From an uncultured Lachnospiraceae bacterium (GTDB taxonomy: Bacteria; Bacillota; Clostridia; Lachnospirales; Lachnospiraceae): 17,752 nt of DNA. Below the pieces are notes generated by a model. That model saw nothing but the letters and a program-made list of their open reading frames with translations, had not been told where the DNA came from and did not search any database. The stretch lies in assembly GCA_910586955.1 (NCBI GenBank), contig CAJUMM010000055.1, positions 1 to 17,752 of the forward strand, in the 5' to 3' direction. The position numbers were made by a program, and so were the translations under genes. Below, piece after piece: positions 1-6,265 of this stretch. Each line of letters begins with the position of its first letter. The stretch's first letter is position 1.

Positions 1-29
1 AAAATCAATGTTTTCGGCGATGTTTTCAG

Positions 30-103
30 CGTCGCTAAGAGGATTTGAACCTCCGGCCTACCGCTTAGGAGGCGGTCGCTCTATCCAGCTGAGCTATAGC
101 GAC
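30..103 (-). tRNA. tRNA-Arg (anticodon CCU)
   Basis: The minus strand folds into a cloverleaf with a 7-bp acceptor stem (GTCGCTA/TAGCGAC), a D-arm containing AGCTCAG, an anticodon stem ACCGC/GCGGT around the loop CTCCTAA, and a T-arm with GGTTCAAATCC. The anticodon CCU reads the Arg codon AGG. Base 30 supplies a G discriminator. The 3' CCA is not encoded, so it must be added after transcription. The gene is divergent from the cysteine-cluster gene at 184. Confidence 0.96.
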
Positions 104-111
104 ATTCGTTC

Positions 112-141
112 TTGACGAACTTCCAGTAAAGAGTGTACCAT
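112..141 (+). promoter_or_regulatory. Possible promoter for the cysteine-cluster gene
   Basis: TTGACG (112-117) and TACCAT (136-141) lie 18 bp apart on the plus strand. The -10 match is only moderate. It would overlap the -10 of the tRNA-Arg promoter on the opposite strand, so the two could compete for polymerase. The -35 sits in the inverted repeat GTTC-TTGAC-GAAC (108-120), which is repeated exactly at the rubrerythrin promoter. Confidence 0.4.
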
Positions 142-160
142 AAAATAAATAAGTTCTCAA
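132..160 (-). promoter_or_regulatory. Promoter for tRNA-Arg
   Basis: Reading the minus strand, TTGAGA (155-160) and TACACT (132-137) are 17 bp apart, close to the sigma-A consensus. Transcription would start near 125, about 22 nt before the mature tRNA 5' end. Confidence 0.7.
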
Positions 161-183
161 GTAGAAATTTTGGAGGAACGACA

Positions 184-834
184 ATGGAGAGGGAGATAGA
201 CTGGAAGGAAGTGTCGGACGGCCGTTTTTACGGACTGCGGGATATGGTAAAGGCTGGCTGTGAGGGATGTTCGGATTGTTGCCGGGGGATGGGGAGCAGC
301 ATTGTCCTGGATCCTCTGGATATCTTCCGCCTGACGACAGGCCTGGATTGCAGCTTCGATGAACTGCTGAGTGAGGAGAAGGTGGAGCTGAATGTGGCGG
401 AGGGATTGATACTGCCCAATCTGAAAATGGCCGGGGTGGATGAGCGGTGCGGGTTCCTGGATGGAAACGGCAGGTGCAGTGTCCACGCCCTGCGGCCGGG
501 GATGTGCCGGATTTTTCCCTTGGGAAGATTTTATGAGAACCAGAGCTTCCGCTATTTTATCCAGATTCACGAATGCCGGAAGGAGCCAAAAACCAAGGTA
601 AAAGTGCAGAAGTGGATTGATACGCCGGATGTGAAACGAAATGAGGCATTTATTATAGACTGGCATTATTTTCTGAAAGATCTGTCCGGGAAAATGCAGG
701 AACAGGAAAAGGGCTTTCAAAAGACTGTAAGCATGTTTCTTTTAAAGACCTTTTACCAGAAACCTTATAGTAAGCAGGAAGATTTCTATAAACAGTTTTA
801 TGAGCGGATGGAGGAAGGGAAGAAGCTGGTGTGA
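184..834 (+). CDS. YkgJ family cysteine-cluster protein
   Basis: A 216-residue soluble protein of the YkgJ/UPF0153 family, whose conserved cysteines are thought to bind zinc or an Fe-S cluster; the family's biochemical role is not settled. The signature CxxCxxCC is at residues 26-33 (C26, C29, C32, C33). Further conserved positions are C89 and C98 (CGFLDGNGRC), C108 (RPGMCRIFPLG) and C131 (HECRK), so the family core spans about residues 22-135. The C-terminal 80 residues are charged and not recognised. I chose ATG 184 over an in-frame GTG at 133 because GGAGG (172-176) stands 7 nt before it, and the upstream extension would overlap the promoter region. It appears monocistronic, ending at the terminator near 880-922. 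Family assignment is firm; function is unknown. Confidence 0.9.
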   Translation: MEREIDWKEVSDGRFYGLRDMVKAGCEGCSDCCRGMGSSIVLDPLDIFRLTTGLDCSFDELLSEEKVELNVAEGLILPNLKMAGVDERCGFLDGNGRCSVHALRPGMCRIFPLGRFYENQSFRYFIQIHECRKEPKTKVKVQKWIDTPDVKRNEAFIIDWHYFLKDLSGKMQEQEKGFQKTVSMFLLKTFYQKPYSKQEDFYKQFYERMEEGKKLV

Positions 835-879
835 GGGCTCTTGGTCTAAGAGGAAGAAAATAAGAAATGGAATAAATAT

Positions 880-922
880 AGCCTGACGCAGAATGAAAGC
901 TGCGTCAGGCTGTTGCGTTTTT
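880..922. terminator. Intrinsic terminator, probably bidirectional
   Basis: A 12-bp hairpin starts with AGCCTGACGCAG (880-891) and closes at 900-911, with an 8-nt loop. On the plus strand it is followed by TGTTGCGTTTTT. On the minus strand it is followed by a T-rich run. It lies between two convergent genes and can serve both. Confidence 0.8.
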
Positions 923-928
923 GAGAAT

Positions 929-2524
929 TTATAAATCCAGATCGTTGTCGGAGTGGGGGCGCCGCTTCGGTGTCCGGTGATACCGCTCGTTGGGAGGCTG
1001 TCTCCGGGTGTAAGTCCTGGAACGGCGGGAGCGGCGTTTTCTGCGCCGGCGTCTGCGCTCCCTTGAAATAAGGTTCAGGGAGATGTGGAAACTCTTGGTT
1101 AAGCGGCGGAAAATCAAAAGGAGCAAAAGCAGGATTGCGGCGATTACGGCCAGGATCAAAATCAGGCGGATGTTGATTTTGATAAAGCGTTTTGGCTCTG
1201 TGTTTTCCGCTTCGGAATCTGTTTCTCCGGAAGTTTCCCCCTCCCCGGTTTCTTTGTCAAAGGTAAATTCCTGTACATCTGAATCCGCCAGCCGGATGGA
1301 GGCAGTGCCGATGGGTTTTCCGTAGTAGGTGTAGTTTAGGGTGGCCAGAAGCTCCGTATCCTCATTGTCTGCAAAGACCAGTTCCGGGGAAGCGTCCGCA
1401 AAGGAGGCTCCGTTGGGAAGGATAATGGAGTCGTTCCGGTCAATCTCGATCAAGGGCTTGTACTGGCCGAAGATAGAACTTCCCGTGGGGAAAAATCCGG
1501 AGTTTTCCAGGGAGAAATTCGTTTCGTTGGCGGCCACATTCAGCTTGCTGAAATTTTCCGAAGCATAGTCCAGAAGAAGAGCCGTGTCGTCAAAGAGAGG
1601 GGTGCCGTAGACGCCGGTGGGACGTGTGTGCATGGTAACCACCAAAAGAGTCATGCCGTTTCGCTCTGCGGCTGTCACCAGGGTTCCCATTGCCAGGTCT
1701 GTGTAACCGGTTTTTCCGGCAATAACCGTGTCGTCCAGATACCGGGTTACACCACGGTAGGGGGCGATCATATAGTGGTGATTGGTCATGTAGGTAATTT
1801 CGTCGTCCTTGTTGGTAGCCCGCATATTATACTTGGCGGTGCCCGCAATTCGGACGAAATGCTCATTCTGCAGGGCGGCCCGGAGGATAAGCGCCATATC
1901 GTGGGCGGAGGTATAGTGATTGTCGTCCGGAAGCCCGTGGGGATTGACAAAATGAGTGTTGGTGCAGCCCAGCTCTGCGGCCTTGGCGTTCATCATATCA
2001 GCGAAGGCCTCCACGGATCCGGCGATGTGCTCGGCAAGCCCGTTGCCGCACTCATTGGCGGACATGAGGAGAAGGGCGTAAAGGGATTCCTCTACAGTCA
2101 GTTCCTCCCCTTCGGTAGTGCCGATGCTGCTGCTTCCGGCTTCGATGGAATGAGTTGCATAATAGGAATAGGTAACAACCTCGTCCATGGCACAGTTTTC
2201 CACTGTTAAGAGGGCTGTCATAACCTTGGTAATACTGGCGGGATAATTGACCTGGTCCATATCTTTGTTGTATAGGATGGTTCCGGTGGAAGCCTCCATG
2301 ACAATGGCGGATTCCGCATAGATCTGGGGCCCCTGGGGCCAGTTTTCTACCTGGTTGGAATCGATGAGCTTGTTGTAGGCCTGCTGGCGTTCCTGCTCCG
2401 CCTGTTCCGCAGCGGCCTTCTCTGCGGCGGTGACGGCGTGGACGGTAACGGGATTAAGGCAGAGGGAACCAAGCACGGCAAGTCCCAGTGCGGCGGCCAG
2501 AAATCTATAGGAAAACTTTCGCAT
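929..2524 (-). CDS. D-alanyl-D-alanine carboxypeptidase, DacF-like (serine-type, family S11)
   Basis: A 531-residue penicillin-binding protein that removes the terminal D-Ala from peptidoglycan stem peptides outside the membrane. A signal peptide covers about residues 1-30 (cleavage likely after VHA). The three active-site motifs are in order: SITK at 97-100 (nucleophile S97), SAN at 155-157 and KTG at 271-273. A beta-rich C-terminal domain follows (about 330-420), then an acidic linker, one transmembrane helix (about 453-472) and an Arg-rich tail (20 Arg in the last 59 residues), presumably cytoplasmic. Most S11 enzymes end in an amphipathic anchor, so the helix plus poly-basic tail is unusual. 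ATG 2524 has AGGAGT 6 nt upstream and starts the signal peptide; an upstream in-frame start at 2608 would add a non-signal extension. Whether it is the sporulation DacF or a vegetative DacA-type enzyme cannot be decided here. Confidence 0.9.
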   Translation of the reverse strand: MRKFSYRFLAAALGLAVLGSLCLNPVTVHAVTAAEKAAAEQAEQERQQAYNKLIDSNQVENWPQGPQIYAESAIVMEASTGTILYNKDMDQVNYPASITKVMTALLTVENCAMDEVVTYSYYATHSIEAGSSSIGTTEGEELTVEESLYALLLMSANECGNGLAEHIAGSVEAFADMMNAKAAELGCTNTHFVNPHGLPDDNHYTSAHDMALILRAALQNEHFVRIAGTAKYNMRATNKDDEITYMTNHHYMIAPYRGVTRYLDDTVIAGKTGYTDLAMGTLVTAAERNGMTLLVVTMHTRPTGVYGTPLFDDTALLLDYASENFSKLNVAANETNFSLENSGFFPTGSSIFGQYKPLIEIDRNDSIILPNGASFADASPELVFADNEDTELLATLNYTYYGKPIGTASIRLADSDVQEFTFDKETGEGETSGETDSEAENTEPKRFIKINIRLILILAVIAAILLLLLLIFRRLTKSFHISLNLISRERRRRRRKRRSRRSRTYTRRQPPNERYHRTPKRRPHSDNDLDL

Positions 2525-2555
2525 GAATAAACTCCTTTTTGGACAACAAATGATA

Positions 2556-2580
2556 GTATAAAAAGAGGGCAAAAAGCCCT
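2556..2580 (-). terminator. Small terminator-like hairpin in the carboxypeptidase leader
   Basis: On the minus strand AGGGC-TTTTT-GCCCT (2580-2566) is followed by CTTTTTATA. It lies in the predicted 5' leader, about 40 nt before the start codon. The stem is only 5 bp, so it could be a weak attenuator or have no function. Confidence 0.3.
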
Positions 2581-2612
2581 GTAGTCTGCGGTTAAATAGC
2601 CATAGCAATTAA

Positions 2613-2641
2613 AGTATATGTCATTTTTTTTATGGGTGCAA
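2613..2641 (-). promoter_or_regulatory. Promoter for the carboxypeptidase gene
   Basis: On the minus strand TTGCAC (2636-2641) and TATACT (2613-2618) are exactly 17 bp apart. Transcription would start near 2606, giving a leader of about 80 nt. Confidence 0.65.
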
Positions 2642-2690
2642 GGGCCAATATAAAAAGTTTTCCCTGTTTTCAAGAAATTTCTGCGGATTA

Positions 2691-2720
2691 TTGACAAGTA
2701 TGAGGGAATTTGGGTATAAT
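2691..2720 (+). promoter_or_regulatory. Promoter of the ileS T-box transcript
   Basis: TTGACA (2691-2696) and TATAAT (2715-2720) are perfect sigma-A hexamers with an 18-bp spacer. Transcription should start near 2727, just before the T-box leader. Confidence 0.9.
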
Positions 2721-2726
2721 ATCCGA

Positions 2727-3009
2727 AAAAGGGCGGTTCCGGCAATCCGGAGGTCCAAAAGACAAAGTGTAAAGGCGACGACGAAGACAGTAAGAGTTAT
2801 CCGAACGGCAAAGCGAGCCGGGGGCGGTGGAAGCCCGGTACAAGTAAGATTTCTTTGAAGATCACTTCTGAGCAGCAGGCTGAAGGAGGCATCCGCCTCT
2901 TAGGTACTGACGGTATTCCACCGTTACCGGGAAACGCATGTGATGGCATGAGTAACAGGTGGTATAACGAAGCACGGCTTCCGTCCTTTTACGGGACGGG
3001 AGCTTTTTT
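2727..3009 (+). promoter_or_regulatory. T-box riboswitch (tRNA-Ile responsive) upstream of ileS
   Basis: This leader of about 280 nt has the parts of a T-box. Stem I carries a GGTGGAA-type apical part near 2824-2832 and closes with AAGT (2765-2768) against ACTT (2864-2867). The likely specifier is ATC at 2861-2863, an Ile codon followed by a purine as usual. A stem III-like hairpin (ACGGT/ACCGT) lies near 2908-2922. The T-box core AGGTGGTATAACG begins at 2957; its TGGT (2960-2963) can pair with the ACCA end of uncharged tRNA-Ile. A competing terminator follows at 2977-3009. Uncharged tRNA-Ile should stabilise the antiterminator and switch on ileS. Stem boundaries are by eye; the class and target are clear. 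Confidence 0.93.
2977..3009 (+). terminator. T-box regulated terminator
   Basis: GCTTCCGTCC (2977-2986) pairs with GGACGGGAGC (2994-3003) with wobble pairs, around a 7-nt loop, followed by six T. Formation of the antiterminator with the T-box core just upstream would prevent this hairpin. Confidence 0.9.
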
Positions 3010-3064
3010 AACGCAGAGTCCCGGCAGGGATGTAGCGGAACTTTTAATAGGAGGAGTATATTTT

Positions 3065-6000
3065 ATGTACGAAAAAGTATCCCCAAACCTGAATTTTGTG
3101 GAACGGGAAAAAAATGTGGAAAAGTTCTGGAAAGAAAACCGCATTTTCGAGAAAAGCATGGAGAACCGGAAAGAAGGCGAGACCTACACCTTTTATGACG
3201 GACCGCCTACGGCCAACGGGAAACCCCATATCGGCCATGTGCTGACCCGGGTAATTAAAGATATGATTCCCAGATACCGCACCATGAAGGGGTATATGGT
3301 GCCCAGAAAGGCCGGCTGGGATACCCACGGGCTTCCTGTGGAGCTGGAGGTAGAGCGGCTTCTGGGCCTGGACGGGAAAGAGCAGATTGAGGAGTACGGC
3401 CTCGATCCCTTTATTACCAAATGCAAGGAAAGCGTCTGGAAATACAAGGGCATGTGGGAGGATTTCTCCGGAACCGTAGGCTTCTGGGCGGATATGGAGG
3501 ACCCTTATGTAACTTATCACGACGACTATATCGAGTCCGAGTGGTGGGCCCTGAAAGAGATCTGGAAGAAAGGCCTTCTGTACAAGGGCTTTAAGATTGT
3601 GCCCTACTGTCCCCGCTGCGGGACGCCTCTGTCCTCCCATGAGGTAGCCCAGGGCTACAAGGCGGTGAAAGAGCGCTCTGCAGTGGTGCGTTTTAAAGTA
3701 GTGGGAGAAGATGCCTGTTTCCTGGCATGGACCACCACCCCCTGGACCCTGCCCTCCAACGTGGCTCTCTGCGTCAACCCGGAGGAGACTTACGTAAAGG
3801 TTAAAGCAGCGGACGGTTATACCTATTACATGGCTCAGGCGCTTCTGGACAGGGTTTTGGGTGATTTGGCGGAAGAAGGGAAGGCTGCCTATGAGATTCT
3901 TGAGACCTATACCGGAAAAGATCTGGAGTATAAAGAATACGAACCTCTCTGGGAGTGTACCGGGGAAGCGGCAGAGAGACAGCGTAAAAAGGCGCATTTC
4001 GTCACCTGCGACGGTTACGTCAGCATGTCGGACGGTACTGGAATCGTTCATATCGCCCCGGCTTTCGGTGAAGATGACGCCCGGGTAGGAAGGACTTACG
4101 ATCTGCCCTTCGTGCAGTTTGTGGACGGTAAAGGAGATATGACGGAAGAGACGCCCTATGCAGGCCTCTTTGTAAAGAAAGCGGATCCGGAGATCTTAAA
4201 GGATCTGGACAAGGAAGGAAAGCTTTTCTCCGCCCCCAAGTTTGAACATGACTATCCCTTCTGCTGGCGCTGCGACACCCCGCTTATCTACTATGCCCGG
4301 GAGTCCTGGTTTATCAAGATGACGGCGGTGAAGGAGGATCTGATTCGCAACAACAATACCATCAACTGGATCCCGGAGAGCATCGGCAAAGGACGCTTCG
4401 GGGACTGGCTGGAAAATATCCAGGATTGGGGCATCAGTCGGAACCGCTACTGGGGAACGCCCTTAAATGTGTGGGAGTGCGAGTGCGGACACCAGCACTC
4501 CGTTGGCAGCCGCCAGGAACTGTACGAGCTAAGCGGCAATGAGAAGGCTCTGTCCGTGGAGCTTCATCGGCCGTACATCGATGAGATTACAATGAAATGT
4601 CCGGAATGCGGAAAGGAGATGCGCCGGGTGCCGGAGGTCATCGACTGCTGGTTTGATTCCGGAGCTATGCCCTTTGCCCAGCATCACTATCCCTTTGAGA
4701 ATAAGGAATTGTTTGAGCAGCAGTTTCCGGCACAGTTTATCTCTGAGGCCGTAGATCAGACAAGAGGCTGGTTCTACTCCCTGCTGGCGGAGTCCACGCT
4801 GATTTTCAATAAGGCGCCTTACGAAAATGTCATTGTCCTGGGCCATGTGCAGGATGAGAACGGCCAGAAGATGAGCAAGTCCAAGGGAAATGCGGTGGAT
4901 CCCTTCGATGCACTGGCCACCTACGGGGCGGACGCCATCCGCTGGTATTTCTACGTAAACAGCGCTCCCTGGCTGCCCAACCGTTTCCACGGGAAGGCCG
5001 TTATGGAGGGACAGCGCAAATTTATGGGAACCCTGTGGAACACCTATGCGTTCTTCGTGCTGTATGCCAATATTGACGGGTTTGACGCTACGAAGTATGC
5101 CCTTGACTACGCCTCCTTAAGCGTTATGGATAAATGGCTTCTGTCTAAGCTGAATACCGTGGTAGGAGAGGTGGACGACAATCTGGCTAATTACCGGATT
5201 CCTGAGACGGCCAGGGCCCTGCAGGAGTTTGTGGATGACATGAGCAACTGGTACGTGCGCCGCAGCCGGGAGCGCTTCTGGGCCAAGGGCATGGAGCAGG
5301 ACAAGATCAATGCCTATATGACCCTGTACACAGCCCTTGTCACCATCTGCAAAGCGGCTGCGCCTATGGTTCCCTTTATGACGGAGGATATCTACCGGAA
5401 CCTGGTATGCAGTATTGATAAAGCTGCGCCGGAGAGCATCCATCTCTGTGATTTCCCGGAGGTTCATAAGGAATGGGTGGACAAAGAGCTGGAAAAGAAC
5501 ATGGACGAGGTGCTGCGCATTGTAGTTATGGGGCGTGCCTGCCGGAATGCGGCCAACATCAAGAACCGCCAGCCCATTGCCGGAATGTTTGTGAAGGCCC
5601 CCTATGAGCTGGAGGGCTACTACCAGGAGATTATCTGCGACGAGCTGAATGTGAAAGCCGTTTCCTTTACGGATGACGTGAGGGCATTTACCACCTACAC
5701 CTTTAAGCCCCAGCTGAAAACTGTGGGTCCCAGATACGGCAAGAGCCTGAACGGCATCCGTGCCCATCTGGCAGAGATGGACGGAAGCCGGGCCATGGAG
5801 GAATTGGAGGAAAAAGGAAATCTCACATTTGACGTAAACGGGGTTTCTGTGGTATTATCAAAAGAAGATCTGCTGATTGACATGGCCCAGACAGAAGGGT
5901 ATGTGTCCGACGGGGACAATGAAATTACGGTAGTTCTGGATACGAAGCTGACCCCGGCCCTGATTGAGGAAGGCTTTATCCGTGAGATCATCAGCAAGGT

Positions 6001-6217
6001 ACAGACCATGCGCAAGGAAGCGGATTTTGAAGTGACAGACAAGATTAACGTATACTGCCGGGGCAATGAGAAGATCGCAGAGCTTTTGGTTTCCCATAAG
6101 GACGAGATTCAGCCGGAGGTACTGGCTCTTGACATCCGGATCGGGGAGACGAAAGGATATGTGAAAGACTGGAATATCAACGGCGAAGCGGTTTCCCTGG
6201 GCGTAGAGCGTCTGTGA
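3065..6217 (+). CDS. ileS: Isoleucyl-tRNA synthetase, type 2 (eukaryote-like)
   Basis: A 1050-residue class Ia synthetase that charges tRNA-Ile with isoleucine in the cytoplasm. The HIGH motif is at residues 55-58 (PHIGH) and KMSKS at 602-606. Cysteine pairs that look metal-binding are C182/C185, C400/C403, C472/C474 and C512/C515. The CP1 editing domain lies between the first two pairs (about 190-400). The length, the GPRYGK segment in the anticodon-binding half, and the long C-terminal domain ending without a bacterial CxxC...CxxC zinc finger mark it as the eukaryote-like IleRS2 type, not the E. coli-like IleRS1 (about 940 residues). IleRS2 enzymes are generally less sensitive to mupirocin. 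ATG 3065 has GGAGGAG at 3050-3056; an in-frame TTG at 2855 would run through the T-box and is not real. Expression depends on the upstream T-box. Confidence 0.97.
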   Translation: MYEKVSPNLNFVEREKNVEKFWKENRIFEKSMENRKEGETYTFYDGPPTANGKPHIGHVLTRVIKDMIPRYRTMKGYMVPRKAGWDTHGLPVELEVERLLGLDGKEQIEEYGLDPFITKCKESVWKYKGMWEDFSGTVGFWADMEDPYVTYHDDYIESEWWALKEIWKKGLLYKGFKIVPYCPRCGTPLSSHEVAQGYKAVKERSAVVRFKVVGEDACFLAWTTTPWTLPSNVALCVNPEETYVKVKAADGYTYYMAQALLDRVLGDLAEEGKAAYEILETYTGKDLEYKEYEPLWECTGEAAERQRKKAHFVTCDGYVSMSDGTGIVHIAPAFGEDDARVGRTYDLPFVQFVDGKGDMTEETPYAGLFVKKADPEILKDLDKEGKLFSAPKFEHDYPFCWRCDTPLIYYARESWFIKMTAVKEDLIRNNNTINWIPESIGKGRFGDWLENIQDWGISRNRYWGTPLNVWECECGHQHSVGSRQELYELSGNEKALSVELHRPYIDEITMKCPECGKEMRRVPEVIDCWFDSGAMPFAQHHYPFENKELFEQQFPAQFISEAVDQTRGWFYSLLAESTLIFNKAPYENVIVLGHVQDENGQKMSKSKGNAVDPFDALATYGADAIRWYFYVNSAPWLPNRFHGKAVMEGQRKFMGTLWNTYAFFVLYANIDGFDATKYALDYASLSVMDKWLLSKLNTVVGEVDDNLANYRIPETARALQEFVDDMSNWYVRRSRERFWAKGMEQDKINAYMTLYTALVTICKAAAPMVPFMTEDIYRNLVCSIDKAAPESIHLCDFPEVHKEWVDKELEKNMDEVLRIVVMGRACRNAANIKNRQPIAGMFVKAPYELEGYYQEIICDELNVKAVSFTDDVRAFTTYTFKPQLKTVGPRYGKSLNGIRAHLAEMDGSRAMEELEEKGNLTFDVNGVSVVLSKEDLLIDMAQTEGYVSDGDNEITVVLDTKLTPALIEEGFIREIISKVQTMRKEADFEVTDKINVYCRGNEKIAELLVSHKDEIQPEVLALDIRIGETKGYVKDWNINGEAVSLGVERL

Positions 6218-6265
6218 CGGGAAAAATGCAGAAATGATATCATAAAAAGCGGGAGGAGATGTAAC

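Noticed and set aside
1..29. Direct repeat GAAAACAT downstream of tRNA-Arg as an attachment site
   Set aside because: Only 8 bases repeat, there is no integrase or mobile gene in view, and the window edge hides the context.
2347..2745. 132-codon minus-strand frame overlapping the carboxypeptidase start
   Set aside because: It runs in another frame through the signal-peptide region and both divergent promoters, with no motif.
3044..4051. 335-codon minus-strand frame opposite the ileS start
   Set aside because: Antisense to the synthetase catalytic domain, without start signals or recognisable domains.
6129..6157. TTGACA near the end of ileS as a possible glgP promoter
   Set aside because: The hexamer is perfect but no acceptable -10 stands 16-18 bp downstream (AAAGGA or AAGGAT), and the bases encode a normal part of IleRS.
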